64,000 nt of DNA from Pseudomonas koreensis (GCF_012986595.1 NZ_JAAQYM010000007.1:418700-482699), one strand, 5' to 3'. Positions 9,350-18,495 are shown, counted from the first letter of the stretch. The notes: generated by a model not told the origin, from the sequence alone. Made by a program: numbers and translations.

Positions 9350-9540
9350 CTTTCGAGGTTCTTCGGCGCATGCCGAAGCTAAGAAGGGAACGCGGTCAAA
9401 GCCGCGGCTGCCCCCGCAACTGTGAACGGTGATGTTTGCTGCCACGCCACTGCCAGCCCTGCCAAGGTGCCAGCGGGAAGGCGCAGCGAATGCCGGGCCC
9501 AAGGCCTGAACACCGTCAGCCAGGAGACCTGCCTCGTGAC
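9350..9540 (+). promoter_or_regulatory. Cobalamin riboswitch upstream of cobW-cobN
   Basis: P1 can form between TCGAGGT (9353) and GCCTCGT (9531). The core CGGCTGCCCCCGCAACTG lies at 9404-9421 and the B12 box CAGCCAGGAGACCTGCC at 9517-9533, a near-consensus match. About 110 bp separate it from the cobW ATG. Confidence 0.95.
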
Positions 9541-9648
9541 AGATTTCTCACTACAACCGGGCGGGGTGATCCGGTGGCGAATTCTTCCGCGCGCACGCTC
9601 GCAGCGGATCTCGTCCCGTATGCCCGCCACCTTGCCAAAGGGCATCCG

Positions 9649-10719
9649 ATGAAAACACTGGCCAAACTCCCCGTCACCATCGTCACCGGTTTCCTCGGCT
9701 CGGGCAAAACCACCTTGCTACGGCACATGCTCGACAACGCTCAGGGTCGTCGCATCGCGGTGATCGTCAACGAGTTTGGCGAGCTGGGCATCGACGGTGA
9801 AATCCTCAAGCAATGCACCATCGGCTGCACCGAAGAAGAAGCCAGCGGCCGCGTCTATGAATTGGCCAACGGCTGCCTGTGCTGCACGGTTCAGGAAGAA
9901 TTCTTCCCGGTGATGCGCGAACTGGTCGCCCGTCGCGGCGATCTCGACCACATCCTCATCGAAACCTCTGGCCTGGCCCTGCCAAAACCGCTGGTTCAAG
10001 CGTTCCAGTGGCCGGAAATCCGCAGCGCCTGCACCGTTGACGCGGTGATCACTGTGGTCGACAGCCCGGCCGTGGCCGCTGGCACCTTCGCCGCGTTCCC
10101 CGATCAGGTCGATGCCCAGCGCAAACTCGACCCGAACCTCGATCACGAATCGCCGTTGCACGAGCTGTTCGCCGATCAACTGGCCAGCGCCGACCTGGTG
10201 ATCCTCAACAAGGCCGACCAGACCAGCGCCGAAGATCTGGCTCGCGTACGCGCGGAAGTCGCCGAAGAACTGCCGCCCGCCGTAAAAATCATCGAAGCCA
10301 GCAACGGCCGTCTGCCACTGGACGTGCTGATCGGCCTTGGCGCCGGTTCCGAAGAACACATCGACAGCCGCCACAGCCATCACGATCACCACCACGACGG
10401 TGATGACGATCACGATGACCACGATCACGACGCTTTCGATTCGATCTCCATCGAACTGCCGCAAGCCGACGAAAGCCTGCTGCTCGACGCCCTGACACAA
10501 CTGGTGGTGCAGCACGGCATCCTGCGGGTGAAGGGCTTTGCGGCCATTCCGAACAAGCCGATGCGCCTGCTGATTCAGGGTGTGGGCACGCGTTTCGACA
10601 AGCACTTCGACCGCCAGTGGGGCGCCGATGAAGCGCGCGTCACCCGTCTGGTGCTGATCGGTCAGGAACTCGACGCCGTGCAACTCGAAGCGCAACTGCG
10701 CGCTGCGCTCAGCGTTTAA
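9649..10719 (+). CDS. cobW: CobW, cobalamin-pathway GTPase/metal chaperone
   Basis: 356-aa G3E GTPase thought to supply Co(II) to the cobaltochelatase. Motifs in order: Walker A GFLGSGKTT (about residue 13), the metal site CLCC in NGCLCCTVQEE, NKAD guanine specificity, and a long His/Asp-rich linker between residues 240 and 262. It ends with the CobW C-terminal domain. The start at 9649 (MKTLAKLPVTIVTGF) is favoured over upstream in-frame starts that would fall in the riboswitch. It precedes cobN by 3 bp. Confidence 0.95.
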   Translation: MKTLAKLPVTIVTGFLGSGKTTLLRHMLDNAQGRRIAVIVNEFGELGIDGEILKQCTIGCTEEEASGRVYELANGCLCCTVQEEFFPVMRELVARRGDLDHILIETSGLALPKPLVQAFQWPEIRSACTVDAVITVVDSPAVAAGTFAAFPDQVDAQRKLDPNLDHESPLHELFADQLASADLVILNKADQTSAEDLARVRAEVAEELPPAVKIIEASNGRLPLDVLIGLGAGSEEHIDSRHSHHDHHHDGDDDHDDHDHDAFDSISIELPQADESLLLDALTQLVVQHGILRVKGFAAIPNKPMRLLIQGVGTRFDKHFDRQWGADEARVTRLVLIGQELDAVQLEAQLRAALSV

Positions 10720-10722
10720 GCC

Positions 10723-13700
10723 ATGCACCTGCTCAGGACCCAGCCCGGCGGTTTCGTGTCGGATGACAACATTGCCGACCTTGGACAAACCCCCGCCGAG
10801 CTGGTGATCCTGTGCAGCGGCGACTCCAGCCTGGCGCTGCTCGCCGAAGCTGCGCAGCAACTGCCCGAGGATTACCCGAGCCTGCGCCTGGCCAATCCCA
10901 TGCAGGTGCAGAATCACGCCTCGGTCGATCTGTATGTCGACGAGGTGCTGCGTCACGCCAAAGTCATTCTGATTTCCCTGCACGGCGGCATTGCCTATTG
11001 GCGTTATGGCGTCGAGCGGCTGATGGAACTGACCGAGCGCGGCGTGCAAGTGATTCTGGTGCCGGGCGATGACCGCCCCGACCCGGAACTCAGCGACCTG
11101 AGCACCGTGCCCGCTGAAGATCGCGACCGTCTCTGGCAGTTCCTGCGTCAGGGCGGCATGGGCAATGCGCTGGACTTCTTCCATTGCCTGGCCAGTCGTT
11201 GGCTGGCGCGGGATTACGCCTGGGGCGAGCCGAAAGCGCTGCCGCGCACGGCGATATACCATCCACAGAAAAACACCGCCGCACTCGGCGACTGGCAGGC
11301 CGATTGGCTGCCGGATCGCCCGGTGACGGCGGTGTTGTTTTACCGCTCGCATTTGCAAGCGGCGAACACCGCGTTCATCGATGTGTTCTGCCAGCGCTTG
11401 CAGGCCGCGGGTCTCAATCCGTTGCCGATCGCCGTCGCCAGCCTGAAAGAACCGGGCTGCCTGAGCGTGGTCGAGGACTGGCTGGATGAAGTCGAAGCGG
11501 CGGTGATTCTCAACACCACCGGGTTCGCCCAATCCAGCCCCGAAGCCCCGCATCTGCGCCCGTTCCGGCGCAATATTCCGGTGATTCAGGCGATCTGCGC
11601 CCAGGACAACGAGCCGGGCTGGCGCGACAGCGAGCAAGGCCTGGGGCCGCGAGATCTGGCGATGCACATCGCCTTGCCGGAACTCGACGGACGTATCATC
11701 AGCCGCCCGATCAGCTTCAAGGATCTGGCTTGGCGCAGCGAGCGCAGTCAGTCCGATGTGGTCTGCTACCGGGCGCAACCCGAGCGCATGGATTTCGTCG
11801 CCGAACTGGCCCGGCGCTGGAGCGATCTGGCGCGGCTGCCGAACGCGGAAAAACGCATCGCGCTGATCCTCGCCAATTACCCGACCCGCGATGGCCGCAT
11901 CGGCAATGGCGTCGGCCTCGACACGCCGGCGGCGGCGTTGAATATCCTGCGGGCGTTACAGGTTGAAGGCTTTCCGCTGGCGGCTGAGTTGCCGGACAGC
12001 GGCACTGAGCTGATCCAGCAGTTGCTCGGCGGCGTCAGCAATGACCTCGACAGCATCGACCTGCGCCCGTGCCAGCAAAGCCTGGCGATGGACGCGTATC
12101 TGGCGATGTTCAACGCGCTGCCCGCCGCCAATCAAGCGGCGGTGGTCGAGCGCTGGGGCGCGCCGCAAAACGATCCGATGTGCCGTGACGGACGGATGAT
12201 GATCGCCGGTCTGCGCTTTGGCCTGACGTTCGTCGGCATTCAGCCGGCGCGCGGTTATCAAGTTGATCCGAGTGCGGTGTATCACGACCCGGATCTGGTG
12301 CCGCCGCACGGTTATCTGGCGTTTTATTTCTGGCTGCGTAACACCTACGGCGCGCACGCGGTGATTCACGTCGGCAAGCACGGCAATCTCGAATGGCTGC
12401 CGGGCAAGGGCGTCGGCCTGTCGGAGAACTGCTGGCCGGATGCGCTGCTCGGGCCGTTGCCGAACATCTACCCGTTTATCGTCAATGACCCGGGCGAGGG
12501 GGCCCAGGCCAAACGGCGCACGCAAGCGGTGATCATCGATCACCTGATGCCGCCACTGACCCGCGCCGAAACCTACGGGCCGCTGCGCAATCTGGAGTTG
12601 CTGGCCGACGAATATTACGAAGCCCAGTTGCTCGATCCGCGCCGTGCCCGCGAGCTGCAGCGCGATATCCTGCAACTGGTGCGCGAGACGCAGATCGACC
12701 GCGAACTGCAACTCGACGCCGGCCTGGACAGCGACGCCGATGCAGCGATCTGGCTGCCGCGTCTCGATACGTATTTGTGCGACCTGAAGGAATCGCAGAT
12801 CCGCGATGGCCTGCACATTTTCGGCGAGTCACCCACCGGGCGTTTGCGCATCGACACGTTGCTGGCGCTGCTGCGCATTCCGCGCGGCGATGGCAAGGGT
12901 GCGCAGTCGAGTTTGTTGCGGGCGCTGGCCAAAGCGTTTGAACTGGGGTTTGATCCACTCGATTGCGCGTTGGCCGATCCATGGCTCGGCCCGCGTCCGC
13001 AGGAGCTGCTAAGCGTCAGCGATGAAGTCTGGCGCACTGCCGGCGATACCCGAGAACGCCTCGAACTGTTCGCCACCGACCTTATCTCCCAAACACTGCA
13101 TATCCCCTGTGGGAGCGAGCCTGCTCGCGAAGGCGTCGTATCAGTCGGTACACATTTGCCTGACCCACTGCTTTCGCGAGCAGGCTCACTCCTACAGGGG
13201 CCGCGCGGGGCTGAAGTCAATGCCATCCTCGAAAACCTGCGCGAAGTCGTCGCCCCACGCCTCGATGCCTGCGGCCCCGCCGAAATGCGTGGCTTGCTCG
13301 ACGCCCTGAACGGCCGCTTCGTCCCCGCCGGCCCGAGCGGCGCCCCCAGCCGTGGCCGTCTCGACGTGCTGCCTACCGGACGCAACTTCTTCTCGGTGGA
13401 CGTGCGCAACCTGCCGACCACCACCGCGTGGCGCATCGGTTTCCAGTCCGCCACGCTGATCCTCGAACGGCATTTGCAGGACCACGGCGATCATCTGCGC
13501 CAGCTCGGCCTGTCAGTATGGGGCACCGCAACCATGCGCACCGGCGGCGACGACATCGCCCAGGCCATGGCCTTGATGGGCGTGCGTCCGGTGTGGGCCA
13601 CCGGCAGTCAGCGGGTCGATGACTTCGAGATTCTGCCACTGAGCTTGCTGGATCGGCCCCGGGTCGATGTCACGCTGCGGGTATCCGGGTTCTTCCGCGA

Positions 13701-14571
13701 TGCGTTTGCCAACCTGATCCGCCTGTTCGACGCCGCGGTGCAAGCGGTGGCCGCGCTGGACGAGCCGGACGACCTCAATCCGCTGGCGGCGAAAGTGCGC
13801 GCCGAGCGTGAAGCGCTGTTGCAATCGGGGCTGGATGAAGACGCGGCGCGGCGTCAGGCCGGTTGGCGGATTTTCGGGGCCAAACCCGGAGCGTACGGGG
13901 CGGGCGTGCAGGGCGCCATCGACGGGCGTCTGTGGCAGAGCCGCGAGGATCTGGCCGAGGTCTACCTGAACTGGGGCGCCTACGCTTACGGCGGTGCGGA
14001 CGAGGGTACCGCCGCCCGCGAGCAGTTCGTCCAGCGCCTGAGCCAGGTGCAGGCCGTGTTGCAGAACCAGGACAACCGCGAGCACGACCTGCTCGATTCC
14101 AACGACTATTACCAGTTTCAGGGCGGCATGCTCGCGGCGGTGGAAACCCTGCGCGGGGAAGCGGCGGCCAGTTATCACGGTGATCACAGCCAGCCGGATC
14201 TGCCGAGAATCCGCACCCTGAAAGAAGAACTGAACCGGGTGATCCGTTCGCGGGCGACTAATCCGAAATGGATCGACGGGGTCAAGCGTCACGGCTATAA
14301 AGGCGCGTTCGAAATGGCGGCGACGGTCGATAACCTGTTCGCCTTTGATGCCACTACGCAGTTGATCGACGATCATCAGTACGCGTTGCTGGCCGACGCC
14401 TACTTGCTTGACCCGGCAACCAGGGATTTTGTCCGCGAGCACAATCCGCATGCCCTGCGTGATATGACCGAGCGCATGCTGGAGGCGCAGCAGCGCGGAA
14501 TGTGGCAGGAACCGGGCGCATATAAAGACGCGCTGGAAAACCTGCTGCTGGATATAGAAGAAGACACCTGA
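10723..14571 (+). CDS. cobN: Cobaltochelatase large subunit CobN
   Basis: Large subunit of the ATP-dependent enzyme that inserts Co into hydrogenobyrinate diamide. The 1282-aa product has the typical family length, with chelatase-H motifs such as HVGKHGNLEWLPGKGVGLS (about residue 550) and RAYGAG-like GAKPGAYGAGVQG near residue 1060. Residues about 794-826 are encoded by an inserted REP pair and read SEPAREGVVS...LLSRAGSLLQ, so the protein carries a non-homologous insert just before the conserved ILENLREVVAPRL segment. The frame stays open across it. The gene is coupled tightly to cobW and followed by chelatase AAA and VWA genes. Confidence 0.95.
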   Translation: MHLLRTQPGGFVSDDNIADLGQTPAELVILCSGDSSLALLAEAAQQLPEDYPSLRLANPMQVQNHASVDLYVDEVLRHAKVILISLHGGIAYWRYGVERLMELTERGVQVILVPGDDRPDPELSDLSTVPAEDRDRLWQFLRQGGMGNALDFFHCLASRWLARDYAWGEPKALPRTAIYHPQKNTAALGDWQADWLPDRPVTAVLFYRSHLQAANTAFIDVFCQRLQAAGLNPLPIAVASLKEPGCLSVVEDWLDEVEAAVILNTTGFAQSSPEAPHLRPFRRNIPVIQAICAQDNEPGWRDSEQGLGPRDLAMHIALPELDGRIISRPISFKDLAWRSERSQSDVVCYRAQPERMDFVAELARRWSDLARLPNAEKRIALILANYPTRDGRIGNGVGLDTPAAALNILRALQVEGFPLAAELPDSGTELIQQLLGGVSNDLDSIDLRPCQQSLAMDAYLAMFNALPAANQAAVVERWGAPQNDPMCRDGRMMIAGLRFGLTFVGIQPARGYQVDPSAVYHDPDLVPPHGYLAFYFWLRNTYGAHAVIHVGKHGNLEWLPGKGVGLSENCWPDALLGPLPNIYPFIVNDPGEGAQAKRRTQAVIIDHLMPPLTRAETYGPLRNLELLADEYYEAQLLDPRRARELQRDILQLVRETQIDRELQLDAGLDSDADAAIWLPRLDTYLCDLKESQIRDGLHIFGESPTGRLRIDTLLALLRIPRGDGKGAQSSLLRALAKAFELGFDPLDCALADPWLGPRPQELLSVSDEVWRTAGDTRERLELFATDLISQTLHIPCGSEPAREGVVSVGTHLPDPLLSRAGSLLQGPRGAEVNAILENLREVVAPRLDACGPAEMRGLLDALNGRFVPAGPSGAPSRGRLDVLPTGRNFFSVDVRNLPTTTAWRIGFQSATLILERHLQDHGDHLRQLGLSVWGTATMRTGGDDIAQAMALMGVRPVWATGSQRVDDFEILPLSLLDRPRVDVTLRVSGFFRDAFANLIRLFDAAVQAVAALDEPDDLNPLAAKVRAEREALLQSGLDEDAARRQAGWRIFGAKPGAYGAGVQGAIDGRLWQSREDLAEVYLNWGAYAYGGADEGTAAREQFVQRLSQVQAVLQNQDNREHDLLDSNDYYQFQGGMLAAVETLRGEAAASYHGDHSQPDLPRIRTLKEELNRVIRSRATNPKWIDGVKRHGYKGAFEMAATVDNLFAFDATTQLIDDHQYALLADAYLLDPATRDFVREHNPHALRDMTERMLEAQQRGMWQEPGAYKDALENLLLDIEEDT
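13104..13200. repeat. REP pair inside cobN
   Basis: CCCCTGTGGGAGCGAGCCTG at the left and its complement at the right (ending CCTACAGGGG) enclose a 40-bp spacer. This copy lies wholly within the cobN reading frame, the only intragenic copy seen in the window. Confidence 0.92.
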
Positions 14572-14586
14572 CACACCACAATACCT

Positions 14587-14675
14587 TGTAGGAGTGAGCC
14601 TGCTCGCGATAGCGGAGTGTCATTCAAAAGTGAGTTGCCTGACCTGACGCCATCGCGAGCAGGCTCACTCCTACA
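14587..14675. repeat. REP pair between cobN and the chelatase AAA gene
   Basis: Inverted TGTAGGAGTGAGCCTGCTCG arms with a 40-bp spacer. It sits within the operon, 15 bp after the cobN stop and 37 bp before the next start, so it could form an mRNA hairpin that separates the two cistrons. Confidence 0.9.
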
Positions 14676-14712
14676 GTTAAAGCAATTCACCGACCATGAC
14701 CGAGTATTGAAG

Positions 14713-15711
14713 ATGACCGACACCCCGCATTTCCCGCTCTCCGCCGTGGTCGGCGCCGATGACCTGAAACTCGCCCTCTACCTCACCGCCATCGACCCGA
14801 AAATCGGTGGTGTGCTGATCGAAGGCCCGCGCGGCATGGCCAAATCGACCCTGGCCCGTGGCCTCGCCGATCTGCTGGCGAGCGGTCAGTTCGTCACGCT
14901 GCCGCTGGGCGCCACCGAAGAGCGTCTGGTCGGCACCCTCGATCTCGACGCCGCGCTGAGTGAAGGGCGTGCGCAGTTTTCCCCCGGCGTGCTGGCCAAG
15001 GCCGACGGCGGCGTGCTGTATGTCGATGAAGTGAACCTGCTGCCCGATCATCTGGTCGATCTGCTGCTCGATGTGGCAGCCAGCGGAACCAACCTGATCG
15101 AGCGCGACGGCATCTCCCATCGGCATTCGGCGCGTTTCGTATTGATCGGCACGATGAACCCGGAAGAGGGTGAACTGCGTCCGCAACTGCTCGACCGTTT
15201 CGGCCTGAACGTGGCCCTTAGCGGTCACACCGCGCCGGCCGAACGCGGGCAGATCATCCGCCGCCGACTTGACTTCGATAGCGAGCCGCAGGCGTTCTGC
15301 GCGCAGTGGGAAGCACAGCAGCAAGCGCTGCGTGAGCGTTGCGAGCAGGCGCGCACTGCCTTGCCGAGCATTCCACTGGATGACGATGCATTGGCGCTGA
15401 TTACCGAGCGGTGCTTTGCGGCTGGCGTCGATGGCTTGCGTGCCGATCTGGTCTGGCTGCGCGCCGCCCGTGCTCACGCAGCCTGGCGCGGCGCCGCAGC
15501 GATTGCCGAGCAGGACATCGACGCGGTGGCTGAGTTTGCCCTGCGTCACCGCCGTCGTGAATTGCCGTCGTCCAGTCCTCAGTCCCCCGCGCCGAACTCG
15601 GCCAATACCCAGGCTGAAACGAGCGAAGGGCAGGGGCAGTGGGGCGACATGCCTGCCCCGGCGCTGGCTACTGGCGCACGCCGCGAAGTGCCGAGCTGGC
15701 CAAAAAAGTAA
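14713..15711 (+). CDS. Chelatase AAA+ ATPase subunit (ChlI/BchI type)
   Basis: 332-aa AAA+ protein. Walker A is GPRGMAKST (about residue 35), Walker B is GGVLYVDEVNLL, and sensor 1 is VLIGTMNPEEGELRPQLLDRF, typical of magnesium chelatase subunit I. Next to cobN and a VWA protein it most likely drives cobalt insertion in place of CobS. The C-terminus is a low-complexity Ser/Pro/Gln tail (SSSPQSPAPNSANTQ) like the linker of ChlD. The start at 14713 follows the REP; the in-frame ATG at 14617 is inside the REP. Confidence 0.88.
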   Translation: MTDTPHFPLSAVVGADDLKLALYLTAIDPKIGGVLIEGPRGMAKSTLARGLADLLASGQFVTLPLGATEERLVGTLDLDAALSEGRAQFSPGVLAKADGGVLYVDEVNLLPDHLVDLLLDVAASGTNLIERDGISHRHSARFVLIGTMNPEEGELRPQLLDRFGLNVALSGHTAPAERGQIIRRRLDFDSEPQAFCAQWEAQQQALRERCEQARTALPSIPLDDDALALITERCFAAGVDGLRADLVWLRAARAHAAWRGAAAIAEQDIDAVAEFALRHRRRELPSSSPQSPAPNSANTQAETSEGQGQWGDMPAPALATGARREVPSWPKK

Positions 15712-16370
15712 CCGGCATTCGTCCCCGATCCGACGCGGGGGCGAATGCCAGACCCCGCGCCGGACGACTCGACCACGGACGCCAGGGCAAGCGCCACGCC
15801 GCGCGCAGCGGTTCGGTGAACTGGCCGGGGACGCTGCTTAACGGACGGCCGCAGACACGCGAGGACTTGCAGTTCCAACTGCGCACGCGTTCCCCCCATG
15901 AACTGTGGTTGGTGATCGTCGATGCATCGGCCTCCACCCGCCGGCATCAGGCGCTGAGTGATGCCAAGGGCTTACTCGCGCAATTGTTCGATGACGCCTA
16001 TCGACAGCGCGCCCGTCTGGCCTTGCTGACCGCCAGCGGCAACGCGCCGAAATGGCAGGTGCAGGGCTTGAAGGCGTCGAGTGGCTTGCGCACCTGGCTG
16101 GAGGCATTGGGCGCGGGGGGCGGCACGCCGTTGGTGGCGGCGTTGGCCCAGGCGCAGCAATGGCTGGCGCAGCGGCAAAAGCGCTTTCCGGCCGAGCAGC
16201 AGCGCGTGCTGCTGGTGACCGATGGGCGCTTGAAAGCCTTGCCGCCGATGGCGCCGCTGGAATGCCCGGGGTTGTTGATCGACATCGAGCGTGGGCCGAT
16301 CCGCCTGGCGCGGGCGCGGGAATTGGCGGCGGCGCTGAATGCGGACTATCGGCATATTGATGATGTGTGA
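15639..16370 (+). CDS. VWA-domain chelatase subunit (ChlD C-terminal type)
   Basis: Up to 243 aa. The VWA domain begins near ELWLVIVDASASTRRHQ (MIDAS DxSxS = DASAS), with the later MIDAS threonine in GGGTPLV and a VLLVTDGR strand. It resembles the C-terminal half of magnesium chelatase subunit D and would pair with the preceding AAA+ subunit and CobN. The start is uncertain: the ATG at 15639 overlaps the upstream gene by 73 bp in another frame, and a GTG lies at SVNWPG. The conserved GKRHAARSGSVNWPGTL block argues for the longer form. Confidence 0.8.
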   Translation: MGRHACPGAGYWRTPRSAELAKKVTGIRPRSDAGANARPRAGRLDHGRQGKRHAARSGSVNWPGTLLNGRPQTREDLQFQLRTRSPHELWLVIVDASASTRRHQALSDAKGLLAQLFDDAYRQRARLALLTASGNAPKWQVQGLKASSGLRTWLEALGAGGGTPLVAALAQAQQWLAQRQKRFPAEQQRVLLVTDGRLKALPPMAPLECPGLLIDIERGPIRLARARELAAALNADYRHIDDV

Positions 16371-16470
16371 TGCCTGCACTGGCAATGGCATCCCCAAGGT
16401 TTCAGATCAACCTGTCAATCCTGCATCAACCCTCTATGCTCCACGCCAGCCCCATCACAAGGAGTGAATC

Positions 16471-18117
16471 ATGCGGGTACTGGTCGCCAACCCTCAGGAC
16501 GATTTTCGCGTCAAAGCCTACGCCGGCACCAACGGCGTGCTGCTGGCCATGGACCTTGCCGAACCCCGGCGCAAAGGCCTGCTTGGCTTTGCCATCGAGA
16601 AGCAGCAGGGCGACAAACCCTGGTTGTTCCTGTTCAACAGCCTGACGTTTCCCGGCAAGGCTCACACCTTTCCCCAATATCACGCGACGCCCAGCGATAA
16701 GGCGCCGTTGCAGAAATTCCGCTGGGCCGATTACGCGGTCAATCCGGGGACCACGATGCACTATCGCGTGCACCTGGCCTACGGCACGGCGGATGCGCCG
16801 CAACTGGGCGAGTCCCTGGCGCTGAGCATCACCTCCGATGATGGTCATCCGGCCAACCAGAGCGTGACTTTCAACCGCGCCGTGGCCGCCAGTCAGGCCT
16901 TCCAGCGCAAGTTTCCCGACCTCGACGCACAGATCAGCGCGAACAAGAACCTGCCGATCGAAGCCTGGCCCGACGCGGCTCGGCTGTGGCTGGAGAACGG
17001 CCTGCTGGAGCGCTTGCTCGGCTACATCGAGCGCGCAGTGGACGCCCAATGGGCGCTGGATATCGCGATTTACGAGTATCAGTTGCAAGCGATTGTCGAT
17101 GCAGTGAATGCGGCATACGCCCGAGGGGTTCAGGTGCGCGTGCTGTATCACGCCCAGCCTGATGATTCCGATACGACTTTGAACGAAACGAACCTTGCCA
17201 ACTTGCCGGCGGCAAACAAACGCGGGCGGGTCACCCACAACATCTTCCACGACAAATTCATTGTTCTCAGCCGTGTCGATGGCGTTGGTCAGCGGCAACC
17301 GGAGGCGGTGCTGTGCGGCAGTACCAATTTCACTGCCAATGGCGTGTATCGCCAGGCCAACGTGGTGCATACGCTCGACGACGTGACGATTGCCACGCGT
17401 TATTTGCAAACCTTCGAAGAAGTCTGGGCCAACCCTGCCGACGTCGCTGCGACGCGCTGCTGGATCACCGAGCACAATCCGATGGACCCGACGCAGCAGC
17501 TGTTTGCCGGGTTCTCGCCACGCAGCGGCGGTGCCGATTTGCGCGAGTTTACCGAGATCATCGAGGCGGCCAAAAAGGATGTGTTATTCGTCACGGCGTT
17601 CAGCCTGCCGGATGCGATTCTCAACTCTCTGCTCGGTAAACCGCATGACGACATCTTGCGCTACGGCCTGCAAAACACCGCCAGCCGCATCACTGGATTT
17701 CACGCGGATCGTACGGCTGAATTCGCCGCCACGGCCTTGCTCAACACCGGGCTGGAAGGCTGGCTGAAGGAAAACATGAAAGGCCAGAAGGGCAATCTGC
17801 TGGTGCACACCAAAGCGGTGATCACCGATTTCACCACCGATGCGCCGACCATCATCAGCGGCAGCCACAACCTCAGCAGCTCGGCCAGTAGCGGCAATGA
17901 CGAAAACTTTCTGATCATTCGGGGCGACACCGACCTGGCCGACCGCTATGGCCTGGAATTGCTGCGCTTCTATGAGCATTACCGGTTTCGTTATTTCGCG
18001 AAAAAACTGGCGCTGAAGCAGGTGAGTCCGCTGGCCGTGGATGACAGTTGGACCAACGATTATTACGTGGAGGGGGATTTGCGCCAGTTGTCGCGGTTGC
18101 GTTTTGCCGGGCGATGA
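16471..18117 (+). CDS. Phospholipase D-like domain protein
   Basis: 548 aa without signal peptide. An N-terminal domain of about 150 residues of unknown type is followed by two PLD half-domains. The second has a full HKD motif (HTKAVITD) followed by GSHNLSSSA. The first has HDKFIVLS followed by GSTNFTANG, so the motif aspartate is serine. Such proteins are phosphodiesterases acting on lipids or nucleic acids; the substrate is not evident. An AAGGAG site precedes the ATG. It stands alone after the chelatase genes with a 100-bp gap and is closed by a REP pair. Confidence 0.8.
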   Translation: MRVLVANPQDDFRVKAYAGTNGVLLAMDLAEPRRKGLLGFAIEKQQGDKPWLFLFNSLTFPGKAHTFPQYHATPSDKAPLQKFRWADYAVNPGTTMHYRVHLAYGTADAPQLGESLALSITSDDGHPANQSVTFNRAVAASQAFQRKFPDLDAQISANKNLPIEAWPDAARLWLENGLLERLLGYIERAVDAQWALDIAIYEYQLQAIVDAVNAAYARGVQVRVLYHAQPDDSDTTLNETNLANLPAANKRGRVTHNIFHDKFIVLSRVDGVGQRQPEAVLCGSTNFTANGVYRQANVVHTLDDVTIATRYLQTFEEVWANPADVAATRCWITEHNPMDPTQQLFAGFSPRSGGADLREFTEIIEAAKKDVLFVTAFSLPDAILNSLLGKPHDDILRYGLQNTASRITGFHADRTAEFAATALLNTGLEGWLKENMKGQKGNLLVHTKAVITDFTTDAPTIISGSHNLSSSASSGNDENFLIIRGDTDLADRYGLELLRFYEHYRFRYFAKKLALKQVSPLAVDDSWTNDYYVEGDLRQLSRLRFAGR

Positions 18118-18124
18118 CAGCAAC

Positions 18125-18210
18125 TGTAGGATCTGCCGAAGGCTGCGATCTTTTGATCTTGATCGTAAAAAAACAAAGTCAAAAGATCGCAGCCTGCGGC
18201 AGCTCCTACA
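18125..18210. repeat. REP pair, GCTGCCGAAGGCTGCGATC family
   Basis: Arms TGTAGGATCTGCCGAAGGCTG and complement, with an AT-rich centre rich in TTGATC. Same family as 20071, 24388, 27602 and 36307. Confidence 0.9.
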
Positions 18211-18495
18211 GGGGCGGTGGCCAGTCGATACAGATTTTGAAATGATTTGCCGCTGTAGAAAATGTGCCTTGAGCCTGTACGCTCCAAGGCCATTTTTCAT
18301 TCAGGATTTGCATGAACACCCTCTCGGAGCCTCCCAGTCGTACTTTCTCCTCGCGCCATGGCGCGGTCTTGACGCACTCGCAGCATCCGGTCTTCCGACT
18401 TCCGACTATCGTTGACAACGCGGCCTCAGCGCCTTCGCGTTGCGCTTTGCCGTGTCCGGCAGCCTGAATTCACTGACGAGAGATCGAGATATTTT
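18211..18495 (+). other. Unresolved leader of the TerC gene
   Basis: 285 bp without a convincing gene. It contains a 51-codon frame from ATG 18312 (MNTLSEPPSRTFSSRHG) without a clear ribosome site, and palindromic GC blocks (GCGCCATGGCGC at 18353). TerC-family genes are often preceded by manganese-sensing yybP-ykoY RNAs; I could not identify the consensus here. Confidence 0.4.

Noticed and set aside
9718..11778. Leftward open frame of 686 codons opposite cobW and cobN
   Set aside because: Composition-driven antisense frame, His- and Val-rich because it is the complement of the CobW His/Asp linker.
13104..13200. Frameshift or pseudogene status for cobN at the REP
   Set aside because: The frame stays open through the insert and all conserved blocks downstream are in frame, so the gene is called intact with an insertion.
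16371..16470. Extra small gene between the VWA and PLD-like genes
   Set aside because: Only 100 bp, with no frame having a start and ribosome site; it just holds the AAGGAG of the PLD-like gene.
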